6,751 nucleotides of DNA from JAEZKC01 sp046538945. Its GTDB lineage: Bacteria > Fibrobacterota > Chitinivibrionia > Chitinivibrionales > Chitinispirillaceae. Of this stretch, positions 1-5,625 are shown piece by piece. Location: NCBI GenBank assembly GCA_046538945.1, contig JBKHHW010000170.1, positions 1 through 6,751 on the forward strand. The letters run 5' to 3'. A program made the position numbers and the translations under genes. Numbering within the stretch: position 1 is the stretch's first letter; the number at the start of each line of letters is the position of its first letter. The notes below the pieces were generated by a model. It was not told the origin of the DNA and did no database searches. It saw only the letters and a list, made by a program, of their open reading frames with translations.

Positions 1-150
1 CTTCACCTTCTTGCAGAGCTCGTCTGCGCTTTCGTATTCAGACTGATTTCTGATTTTTACTGACTCAATCTCACCCAGGAACTGAAGTGCTTTTTCGAGA
101 CGCTCCTGCTTATCCACAGGAATGAGGCTGTTTTTTACTTCCTTTGTCAT
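1..150 (-). CDS. Partial phage protein, N-terminal 50 residues, near recombination genes
   Basis: The first 50 codons of a leftward gene are present and the rest lies beyond position 1. It begins at ATG 148-150, with an AAAGGG Shine-Dalgarno site 7 nt upstream. The gap to the stop of the nuclease gene before it is 36 nt. The N-terminus reads MTKEVKNSLIPVDKQERLEK and continues as a charged helical segment (about residues 12-50) with the pattern VKIRNQSEYESADELCKKVK. Small phage proteins with a similar 'xI.s..eYe.A.eLlK.iK' start, predicted to be coiled coils, commonly sit beside bet/recT and exonuclease genes; their role is not established to my knowledge. The family link is from memory of the pattern and is tentative. 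That this is a real coding region is well supported by the start site and the operon position. Confidence 0.75.
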   Translation of the reverse strand, partial: MTKEVKNSLIPVDKQERLEKALQFLGEIESVKIRNQSEYESADELCKKVK

Positions 151-186
151 TGTGTTGCCCTTTCGCTAATTGTGTTGATTGCGTGC

Positions 187-825
187 CTAAGCTGCCAACT
201 TAGACACGTTAAGTGCTGATTGAAACATTGCCCAATCACTCGGATTGGTCCATCTTTTCACATGGTAGGACAGTTCGCCAAACCGTACCGTCATGCGGTG
301 AATCTTCTTTTTTACTCCCAATACTTCCTTAATCAACTTTTCGTATGCCGAAAGCTGTATTCCCCAATGCGCTGTATCTGCTGTTGAGGTCTTCCAGTCC
401 AGAAGGTAAATATCCTTTCCCATTTCACAGACAAGATCCGGGGTTCCTGCATATCTGAATTTCACTGAATACATCGGGTATTCTATAAGCGGATTCCCGC
501 CCAGATCCTCAACAGGTTCGGGGTTATATTCTGCCAAAAACCTGTAAAGCTGCCGAACCCAAGGCTCCATGACAGGGGGATAGTTCGGAGTACTTCCCTT
601 CAGGATGATGGCCGCTACCTTATGGAAAGCAGTCCCGAAGTCCGCCGCTGTCGTATCACGAATCCAACGATCATCGAAGCCAAGGGGCGACCAGTTACCC
701 TTTTGATCTCTGGTCCCCACACTGGAAAGCACCTGCGTCACACTCTTTATTGGGCGATTGTGCCACAGGTAAAGGTGCTTGTCTTCGTCAAAAGTAAGAT
801 CAGGATATTGGAGCCAGGTGCTCAT
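187..825 (-). CDS. PD-(D/E)XK (RecB/Cas4-like) exonuclease
   Basis: A 212-aa nuclease. Motifs of the RecB/Cas4 branch of PD-(D/E)XK enzymes appear in order: GTAFH (64-68, the GxxxH motif), Glu115 in IEYPMYS, GTPD (127-130) with metal-binding Asp130, DWK (143-145) with Asp143 and Lys145, and QLSAYE (157-162). Such enzymes degrade one strand of duplex DNA. Beside a Bet annealing protein, the expected job is the lambda Exo role: resecting linear ends so Bet can load (family knowledge plus inference). The reading frame is open further upstream, to 891, but the start at 825 is preferred: an AGAGGTGA ribosome site lies 7 nt upstream, and the ATG shares one base with the stop of the upstream exonuclease gene (TGATG), implying translational coupling. 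There is no helicase domain, so it is a stand-alone nuclease. Confidence 0.88.
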   Translation of the reverse strand: MSTWLQYPDLTFDEDKHLYLWHNRPIKSVTQVLSSVGTRDQKGNWSPLGFDDRWIRDTTAADFGTAFHKVAAIILKGSTPNYPPVMEPWVRQLYRFLAEYNPEPVEDLGGNPLIEYPMYSVKFRYAGTPDLVCEMGKDIYLLDWKTSTADTAHWGIQLSAYEKLIKEVLGVKKKIHRMTVRFGELSYHVKRWTNPSDWAMFQSALNVSKLAA

Positions 826-1457
826 CAGGCCGTCACCTCTTCTGCAATGGGTCCAAGGATTCCGTGAGGCTGTCCGGTCCAGCCGGTCCAAAGCTTTCCA
901 AACACAAGCTTGTTGAGTTCTCTGGTTGCCCGTATGTCGCTCAGTGCATCGTGCGCCTGAATCTCAATGCCGAAATAGTTACAGACTGTTTCCAGCTTCG
1001 TGTCTTCGGTTTTCAAGACACCAGCATACCTCATTGCCCGAAGGGTGGGAAGAATATCAAGGGGTGAAAACTGGCAATGCTTCCAGTATTCGAAAGGACC
1101 TCCGGAAATATCGGCATACCACTGAGAAAGAAACCGGCAATCAAAATCAGCATTATAACCGGCCATAATATACCTGTTCGTTTTCACAGGGGTAGGGTTA
1201 TGCTTGTAGAGAAAGCGGTTAAACTGCCCGTAGCATGAATGAGGAAATTCGAAATCACTTATCACATCTAAGGTCATCCCGTGCTTTTCAATGGCCTTTT
1301 CGGTGATCCTCTTGCCCTTGATCGGCTGCATCTTCAGATTGATCTCGTCCACTACCTCACCGTTAATCTCAATGAGGGCTGCAAGCTGCAGGAGTGCGTC
1401 TGTCTTTTCGTCCGTTCCGCCTGTTTCCACATCAAACCACAAAATTCTCTTATCCAA
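825..1457 (-). CDS. DnaQ-like DEDDh 3'-5' exonuclease
   Basis: About 210 aa, of the DnaQ/RNase T (DEDDh) exonuclease superfamily. Numbered from the start chosen here, ExoI is FDVETGG (Asp9, Glu11), ExoII is GYNADFDCRFL (Asp106) and ExoIII is HDALSDIRAT (His169, Asp174), so all five DEDDh residues are present. These two-metal enzymes remove nucleotides from 3' ends; possible roles are trimming recombination intermediates, proofreading or nucleotide recycling. The start is not simple. The first TTG (1464-1466) directly abuts the AAGAAAGGA ribosome site with no spacing, whereas the second TTG (1455-1457) is 9 nt from it, so 1457 is preferred; it yields MDKRILWFDVETGG. No upstream ATG is in frame after the bet stop. 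The C-terminal 25 or so residues lie beyond the fold core. The stop overlaps the next gene's ATG by one base. Confidence 0.87.
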   Translation of the reverse strand: MDKRILWFDVETGGTDEKTDALLQLAALIEINGEVVDEINLKMQPIKGKRITEKAIEKHGMTLDVISDFEFPHSCYGQFNRFLYKHNPTPVKTNRYIMAGYNADFDCRFLSQWYADISGGPFEYWKHCQFSPLDILPTLRAMRYAGVLKTEDTKLETVCNYFGIEIQAHDALSDIRATRELNKLVFGKLWTGWTGQPHGILGPIAEEVTA

Positions 1458-1484
1458 TGCTTTCAATCCTTTCTTGAAGGTGGT

Positions 1485-1502
1485 GAGCCGGTTGCCCGGC
1501 TC
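1485..1502 (-). other. Intercistronic hairpin with GNRA tetraloop
   Basis: In the 50-nt gap between bet and the DEDDh exonuclease gene, the leftward transcript forms a perfect 7-bp GC-rich stem (left arm GAGCCGG) closed by a GCAA tetraloop. It starts about 5 nt past the bet stop codon and ends about 19 nt before the AAGAAAGGA ribosome site. No U-run follows, so it is not a canonical Rho-independent terminator. A role in shielding upstream mRNA from 3' exonucleases or in adjusting translation of the exonuclease is inference. Confidence 0.6.
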
Positions 1503-1507
1503 TTGGG

Positions 1508-2635
1508 TTATGCTCCTGCCTGTTCTTCGGAAAGAGCGGTGAAGTAATCGATAACTTTGGACTGCATTTCTGCAGGGACCTCTGACAGAGAGTTGATTTT
1601 GAACTGAGCTTTGAGGTTCATGTCGATTCCCTTGTCGGTGATGGATGCCGACTTTGCAAGAGCTTTGACTTCTTTCTCGAACTCCTCCGCGTCCATCACG
1701 TTGGGGCTTGAATGATTTTCAGATAAAGGTTCTGGTTTGGCTTCTTCCTGCTTCTGGTCGTACTGGTTGAAAAAGTCCGGCTTTTCCTGAACTGTTTTCA
1801 GAATTCTTTCAAAGCTGTAGCTGTTATTTTTGTCCCAGGTGAGCCAATGGATATTTTTCACCTTTGCGCATTTGGCAATCGCTTCCGGATTCACGTTGTT
1901 TTCCTTGCATCTCCTAAATAGCAGAGCAGCCTGTTTCTCGGAAATCAGTTTCCCGCTTTTGCGCTGCGCTTCTGTAGGTGTGTCGCCTGTAGACTCTGTT
2001 ACATCGTTGGGGTTCACGGTTGGCTTCGAACTTGCCCCTGCTCCCTGCATTCCGGCAAGCATGGTTGTTGTGGCCTCCATTTCCTCAGCAGTGTACAGTT
2101 TGTTCAACTCTTCAGGGAAAGCCTGCCGCCTTGCCTGTGCCTCGGCACACTTGGCAAGCATAAGGAAAGGTTTCTGTCTCCATTGGTGCCCTTTCCTTTC
2201 GCCAGGATAAAACTCTTTCCACCGAGCAGTACCGGTAAACGGGCGAGAAATATCTTTACGATATACTCTGACAGTGCACATCTCAGGAACCTCAATGGTT
2301 CCACTTGCTGTGTCAAAAGGTATAGTGTCTTCGAACTCCGGTTCATCCATTCCGTCATACTGTCCTGTTTCCATTGATCGGGAACGAAGAACGTCAATGC
2401 TGGTGATAAAAGTCACCTTACTGCCTTCATTGCTGTTGAATTTCATAGGGTGAATCATCCCAGAAAGCGGGTGAACACCTACGGTTTGGCACTTGTGAAA
2501 GAACAGCATCAATTCTGCATCAGAGCTTTGCGGGAAAACGGTCTGTCTTACCGTTTCAACGATCATCTGGTGTTTTGAATACTCTTCCGCAGACAGTAAA
2601 GATTGATCTGTTGTTTTTTGAAGATTGTTAGACAT
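1508..2635 (-). CDS. bet: Phage recombination protein Bet (RecT/Bet-family single-strand annealing protein)
   Basis: A 375-aa single-strand annealing protein. The core (about 20-190) has the family's landmarks: HPLSGMIHPMKF (55-66), FITSIDVLRSRSMETGQYDG (76-95), a beta-rich stretch with TVRVYRKD and RPFTGTARWKEF (121-142), and the helix KPFLMLAKCAEAQARRQAFP (155-174) followed by LYTAEEM (180-186). Bet proteins coat single-stranded DNA and pair complementary strands, working with a partner exonuclease on linear or replicating DNA. Lambda Beta is about 261 aa. Here roughly 185 extra residues follow: a low-complexity linker (195-228), a compact region with ISEKQAALLFRRCKENNVNP (231-250), an acidic Glu/Pro/Lys linker (about 290-312) and a final helical domain (313-375). 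The ATG at 2633-2635 follows a GAGAGGGAG ribosome site. Two nuclease genes lie directly downstream. Confidence 0.92.
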   Translation of the reverse strand: MSNNLQKTTDQSLLSAEEYSKHQMIVETVRQTVFPQSSDAELMLFFHKCQTVGVHPLSGMIHPMKFNSNEGSKVTFITSIDVLRSRSMETGQYDGMDEPEFEDTIPFDTASGTIEVPEMCTVRVYRKDISRPFTGTARWKEFYPGERKGHQWRQKPFLMLAKCAEAQARRQAFPEELNKLYTAEEMEATTTMLAGMQGAGASSKPTVNPNDVTESTGDTPTEAQRKSGKLISEKQAALLFRRCKENNVNPEAIAKCAKVKNIHWLTWDKNNSYSFERILKTVQEKPDFFNQYDQKQEEAKPEPLSENHSSPNVMDAEEFEKEVKALAKSASITDKGIDMNLKAQFKINSLSEVPAEMQSKVIDYFTALSEEQAGA

Positions 2636-2649
2636 AAACTCCCTCTCTT

Positions 2650-2835
2650 TTAGTTAAGTGAAATTGAAAAGATTAATATGTTTGCTATTTCGACATCCCT
2701 GTCATTCGCCTTTGTAACCACAGAAGATACGATCACCACAGGGTTTGAAAGGGAATGGGTGCTTATTCCATCAAAGGCATTAATCAGCACCTTTGGACCT
2801 CTCTCGATCAGTTCTTTCATGATTTCATCAAACAT
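2650..2835 (-). CDS. Small protein of unknown function (61 aa)
   Basis: I do not recognise this protein. It lies between the helicase and bet genes, with its TAA 14 nt before the bet start. ATG 2833-2835 is preferred because the AAGGGA ribosome site lies 6 nt upstream. An earlier in-frame ATG (2839-2841) directly abuts that site, and a GTG at 2863-2865 has no convincing one. The protein starts MFDEIMKELIERGPKVLINA, an amphipathic helix followed by alternating hydrophobic stretches (VLINAF, PVVIVSSVV, IANILIFSISLN) that look like beta strands rather than membrane spans. The compact alpha-beta pattern would fit a small soluble accessory protein. A function in replication or recombination is suggested only by its neighbours. 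Confidence 0.6.
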   Translation of the reverse strand: MFDEIMKELIERGPKVLINAFDGISTHSLSNPVVIVSSVVTKANDRDVEIANILIFSISLN

Positions 2836-2857
2836 CTTCATTCCCTTTTTAAAGTGC

Positions 2858-2915
2858 CCCCTCACCGCCTAAGATTCCGCCATCCCCACAACCTGTGATT
2901 AAAGGCGGCAAGGGG
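2858..2915 (-). other. Intercistronic inverted repeat after the helicase gene
   Basis: The 87-nt gap between the helicase stop and the 61-aa gene is not featureless. On the leftward transcript, CCCCTTGCCGCC (complement of 2904-2915) can pair along all 12 positions, two of them G-U, with GGCGGTGAGGGG (complement of 2858-2869), enclosing 34 nt. The same CCGCC could instead pair with a nearer GGCGG (complement of 2877-2881), so two mutually exclusive folds exist. No U-tract follows, which argues against a terminator. The right arm ends 10 nt before the AAGGGA ribosome site of the 61-aa gene, so an effect on its translation is possible but unproven. Confidence 0.5.
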
Positions 2916-2922
2916 AAGTTTG

Positions 2923-4290
2923 TCACCATTTAAACGACTGCTGCTCCGCTCCGTCCTGATCTGATTCCTCCGGGGCATTGAATTCTATGAACCTGCCCGT
3001 GTCATACTGGTAGACCATGGTTACAGTGCCAACTTTCCCGTGAACCTTGTACTTGATTTTCTGGACGTGAATATCGACAGTGTTCTCTTTGAAATTTCTG
3101 TATATCGTTACTCCGTTATCCGCTTTGTTGTACCAATGAGCAGATCCGGAAATGTCATACAGGGTAGGAACCGGATACTTCTTTGTTTTCTGATCTTTTT
3201 GAATCTTGGCAGGGTGGGCCACTATCCCGAAGTACACATCATGCCTTCTTGCAAACCTTCTCAGCATTGCCAGGTTGCGACCAATCGCATCTGTTTCACG
3301 TTCATAATTGCGAACGTCTAAATCCATCTCATTCCATGGGTCCCAGAGTACACCGTCAACGCGGTACTTCTCTATCGCCTCAAGCGAAAGCTGCTTTATC
3401 CCCTGTATGGTGATATGATCTTCTTCAGGGTCCAGGAGATAAAACCGATCAGAAAGCCATTCAACAGCCCGGTCCAACTCCTTATCTGTCATATTCGAAA
3501 ACATACCTCTGCCAAGGAGTTTTTCAGCGAGCTTCTGGACATAGAGTTCAAAGGGGTGATTTTCAGGAGTGAATACTGCCCACTTCCAGCCATGCTCCAT
3601 TGCAATATTCAGCATAAGTGCATCGGTGAATTCTGATTTCCCGTGCCCAGGTATTCCTGTGATTACATTCAGCATCCCCTTTGCCGGCCGGTATAGATCA
3701 GACAGCTTTTCCCAATTCTGGTCGAGCTTCACACAAGCAGGGCGAACACCAATGTTTGAAAAACCTCTCTGCTTGTAATTCAAAACCCGATCAGAAATGC
3801 TTTTGATGGTTACGACACTCCCCTTCCTCTTCCGCGATACCTGAGCAACATCACACACATCCGCTATAGAAGATTCAAAGACCTCCAACTCCGAAAGAAT
3901 CTTTTCTATCGATACTTCCCCACAAGCCTTCTGCTGCATCTCCTGAGCGGTCTTTATCATCCTGCGCCGGATGTACTGCTCAAGAACCACCTGCAGATAA
4001 CTGTCAATGTTTGACGGTGCTGCAACCTGTTCAGAGATTTCATAGAGGGCTGACTCTAATTGTGGTTCCGCTTTTACAGCTTCCGATACGGTCACAATAT
4101 CAACCGCCATGGACTTTTCATCCAAAGCAAGAATCGCCTTGTAGATCTCTCTGGTATCCTGATTAGAAAAAGCCTCCGGGGGCAGCTTCCCTTTCAGAGA
4201 TCCGACCAAAGAAGATTCTGTCAGGATTGTCCCGATGATGGTCTTTTCCAACTCAGGGGATGAAGGGGGAACCAGCTCGGTAGTGCTCAC
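2923..4290 (-). CDS. Replicative hexameric helicase: DnaB-type N-terminus, Twinkle/T7 gp4-like motor
   Basis: A 455-aa ring helicase that would unwind DNA at the phage fork. Residues 10-110 match the DnaB N-terminal helical domain (SPELEKTIIGTILTESSL; LPPEAFSNQDTREIYKAILA; AVDIVTVSEAVK). Residues 110-200 form a linker. The RecA-like motor (about 200-435) has Walker A GIPGHGKS (212-219), a likely catalytic Glu243 in TPEN, Walker B VLWDPWNE (314-321, Asp317), AHP (358-360) and PTLYDISGSAHWYNKADNG (375-393). The last motif and the QKIKYK strand (410-415) are more typical of the Twinkle/T7 gp4 branch than of bacterial DnaB. No primase or zinc-binding domain is present, so priming must come from elsewhere. 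The GTG start overlaps the preceding stop by four bases (GTGA), and an AGAGG site lies 7 nt upstream. The helicase call is firm; the hybrid assignment is read from motifs. Confidence 0.9.
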   Translation of the reverse strand: MSTTELVPPSSPELEKTIIGTILTESSLVGSLKGKLPPEAFSNQDTREIYKAILALDEKSMAVDIVTVSEAVKAEPQLESALYEISEQVAAPSNIDSYLQVVLEQYIRRRMIKTAQEMQQKACGEVSIEKILSELEVFESSIADVCDVAQVSRKRKGSVVTIKSISDRVLNYKQRGFSNIGVRPACVKLDQNWEKLSDLYRPAKGMLNVITGIPGHGKSEFTDALMLNIAMEHGWKWAVFTPENHPFELYVQKLAEKLLGRGMFSNMTDKELDRAVEWLSDRFYLLDPEEDHITIQGIKQLSLEAIEKYRVDGVLWDPWNEMDLDVRNYERETDAIGRNLAMLRRFARRHDVYFGIVAHPAKIQKDQKTKKYPVPTLYDISGSAHWYNKADNGVTIYRNFKENTVDIHVQKIKYKVHGKVGTVTMVYQYDTGRFIEFNAPEESDQDGAEQQSFKW

Positions 4291-4763
4291 AGTGCCACCT
4301 CTTTCTTCTGCGAACGCTCTTTCTCTGTCTGAAACCGCTGGTTCTTGTTAATCCACTTTTGACGCTTTCCAAGCCAGGTGTTTCTGAGAGTAAGATTCAG
4401 ATCCTTGCGGCGGTCCTTGAATTCCGTATGAGACTTCAGCCAAATAACCATCTCCTCTTTAACCGTTTTTATGTCTACCGCGGGGTAACACTTGTAGAGG
4501 TCCTTTATGTAAACTTCACTCGCATTGGTGAGCCACCAATTCACACAAAGCATGTAATCCTCATGCTTCTGGTGAGTGTTAATCTTGAGCGTGGCCTTCC
4601 ATTCAGGAGGGTTGTGCTTTATATCCTCAACAGTAAGCCCGCCATCCTCTTTCTTTTTCTTCTGCTCCTTCTGGGCAAGAACGGCATTAACTGTCACTGC
4701 CAAACTCTCCACCATGTCGGTGAGGTAATCCAGCTTTTGCAAAATCATTTCATTATCACCCAC
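4287..4763 (-). CDS. Coiled-coil protein of unknown function, possible replication accessory
   Basis: A 158-aa protein that I cannot assign. Residues 6-38 form a likely coiled coil (MILQKLDYLTDMVESLAVTV) ending in a lysine-rich run. The middle has a Trp-rich segment (MLCVNWWLTN, 71-80). Residues 103-136 read EEMVIWLKSH, then KDRRKDLNLTLRNTWLGK. That resembles the 'M..WL..(N/H)P..RK.....NWL' element often seen near the end of phage replication or helicase-loading proteins, but the match is loose. The tail is strongly basic. The start is GTG 4761-4763, with an excellent GGAGGAGG site 6 nt upstream; the in-frame ATG five codons later is too far from it. The stop overlaps the helicase start by four bases, so the two are probably translationally coupled. 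A loader or origin-binding role is inference from position. Confidence 0.72.
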   Translation of the reverse strand: MGDNEMILQKLDYLTDMVESLAVTVNAVLAQKEQKKKKEDGGLTVEDIKHNPPEWKATLKINTHQKHEDYMLCVNWWLTNASEVYIKDLYKCYPAVDIKTVKEEMVIWLKSHTEFKDRRKDLNLTLRNTWLGKRQKWINKNQRFQTEKERSQKKEVAL

Positions 4764-4790
4764 AACAAACCTCCTCCTTCAGATCATCAA

Positions 4791-4940
4791 TCAGAATAAG
4801 ATTCGAAGCATCCCGGCCACATAACACGCCACACCGAACACCACAAAACTCAGGATTACAGCAGCATTGTCATAGACCTTCCCTCTGGCCAAATTTTTAT
4901 GCGCGTAAAGGTGTCTATTTTTAATTTTAATACACTTCAT
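4791..4940 (-). CDS. Small single-span membrane protein (49 aa)
   Basis: A short gene with strong start signals. ATG 4938-4940 follows AAGGAGGAGG with 8-nt spacing, and the TGA at 4791-4793 is 27 nt before the next gene's start. The protein begins MKCIKIKNRHLYAHKNLARG, a very basic 20 residues. A hydrophobic segment of about 24 residues (26-49: AAVILSFVVFGVACYVAGML and on to the end) then forms one probable transmembrane helix that finishes at the C-terminus. The positive-inside rule would place the basic N-terminus in the cytoplasm. It has no family that I recognise. Small membrane proteins in phage early operons can act in exclusion, host take-over or toxicity, but nothing in the sequence decides between these. 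It fills what would otherwise be a 206-nt gap in the operon. Confidence 0.7.
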   Translation of the reverse strand: MKCIKIKNRHLYAHKNLARGKVYDNAAVILSFVVFGVACYVAGMLRILF

Positions 4941-4969
4941 AGTACTATCCTCCTCCTTACTGTGTGAAG

Positions 4970-5251
4970 TTATGAATTTGACCCCTCTTTGAGTTTTTTC
5001 TTCAGGTTTTTGCGCACTTGAGATTCCTTTATTCCGGGCATCAACACTTCAGCCTTGTCAGTATACAGATATAAGGGATTCAGTCCGATGCTAATAATCT
5101 GTTTCATTTGTTGAGAGTTCATGCCCGGCTCAACCCTCTCCCATTTGCTGATCGTAACGTAGGAGACTCCCAAGATTTGCCCCATCTGTGTTTGAGACAA
5201 ATCGAACATTTGCCTCATCCGCCGAAATTTGGACCCGGCACCCATAATCAC
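4970..5251 (-). CDS. Second HTH (XRE/Cro-C1 type) regulator
   Basis: A 93-aa DNA-binding protein. LSQTQMGQILGVSYVTISKW (18-37) is a classic XRE/Cro-C1 helix-turn-helix: helix 2 starts at SQTQMGQIL and the recognition helix is YVTISKWER. A short second half follows (GLNPLYLYTDKAEVLMPGIK, 56-75, then QVRKNLKKKLK). The same pattern occurs in the gene directly upstream, so the two look like diverged paralogues. There is no peptidase or ligand domain, fitting a Cro-like repressor or CII-like activator. The start is GTG 5249-5251, overlapping the previous stop by four bases (GTGA), as in the helicase gene. ATG two codons downstream (5243-5245) is nearly as good: AGGA lies 4 nt from the GTG and 10 nt from the ATG. 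The next gene starts 29 nt past the stop. Confidence 0.85.
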   Translation of the reverse strand: MIMGAGSKFRRMRQMFDLSQTQMGQILGVSYVTISKWERVEPGMNSQQMKQIISIGLNPLYLYTDKAEVLMPGIKESQVRKNLKKKLKEGSNS

Positions 5252-5538
5252 TTCATCCTGTTCAGAATATTTTCGCGGACCTGCGGATGGGTGAACCCTG
5301 GCCTGATGTAATCCCCTTCATCCACATCGATATAAAGGAGGTTCACACCGTCCTGGTGCAGATTCGTCCGTTGTTCCGTAGATAAAGAGGTGGGAGTCCG
5401 GTTGTTTTCCCAATCACGGACACTGGTGAGGCTGGAATATCCAAGGTATTTGCTGAATTCTCCCTGGGTCAAACCCAAGGATTTCCGCACTTCTCGCAGC
5501 CTGTCACCCGACTGCTTTTTTAAACGATCCTTTAACAT
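5248..5538 (-). CDS. First HTH regulator of the leftward operon (Cro-like)
   Basis: A 96-aa DNA-binding protein and the first gene after the long leader. A basic N-terminus (MLKDRLKKQSGDRLREVRKS) leads into an HTH of the XRE type: LTQGEFSKYLGYSSLTSVRD (23-42), then WENNRTPTSLS. The C-terminal third has GVNLLYID (64-71), RPGFTHPQVRENIL (79-92), matching GLNPLYLY and MPGIKESQVRKNLK of the next gene. Its place as first gene of the lytic-direction operon, opposite a divergent repressor-like gene, is that of Cro. ATG 5536-5538 has an AAAGGAA site upstream. Both the site and the first seven codons lie inside a 21-bp tandem repeat, which is an attractive site for self-regulation. Which operators it binds is unknown. 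Confidence 0.85.
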   Translation of the reverse strand: MLKDRLKKQSGDRLREVRKSLGLTQGEFSKYLGYSSLTSVRDWENNRTPTSLSTEQRTNLHQDGVNLLYIDVDEGDYIRPGFTHPQVRENILNRMK

Positions 5539-5566
5539 ATTTAAACGTTCCTTTAAAAAATTTAAA
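5519..5566. repeat. 21-bp tandem repeat over RBS and start of first HTH gene
   Basis: Two tandem 21-bp units, 5519-5539 and 5540-5560, share the core TTTAAACGWTCCTTTAA; a third partial unit supplies TTTAAA at 5561-5566. Each unit contains two TTTAAA-like halves around a 6-bp spacer. The 21-bp period is two helical turns, so a bound protein would repeat on one face of the DNA. Unit 1 covers the start codon and codons 2-7; unit 2 carries the ribosome site. The repeats could be an operator, a translational operator or a relic of a 7-codon duplication. AT-richness makes some similarity expected, but the shared CGWTCC core is not simple sequence. Confidence 0.6.
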
Positions 5567-5625
5567 AAAAAGTTTGTATTTTTTACTCGTTCGGTTTATA
5601 TTGTCTGTAGATACAAAAACGGCGT

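Noticed and set aside
1830..2210. A 126-codon plus-strand open frame opposite bet.
   Set aside because: It is antisense to a well-supported gene with family motifs and has no ribosome site; it is a codon-bias shadow.
4524..4540. Perfect 17-nt hairpin (arms ATTGGTG and CACCAAT).
   Set aside because: It lies within coding sequence for NWWLTN and has only a 3-nt loop; most likely chance from Trp, Leu and Thr codons.
5577..5610. A possible second leftward promoter closer to the first HTH gene (TATAAA box).
   Set aside because: No acceptable -35 box at 15-19 bp spacing; TTGTAT is only 10 bp away. The promoter at 5828-5856 is much better.
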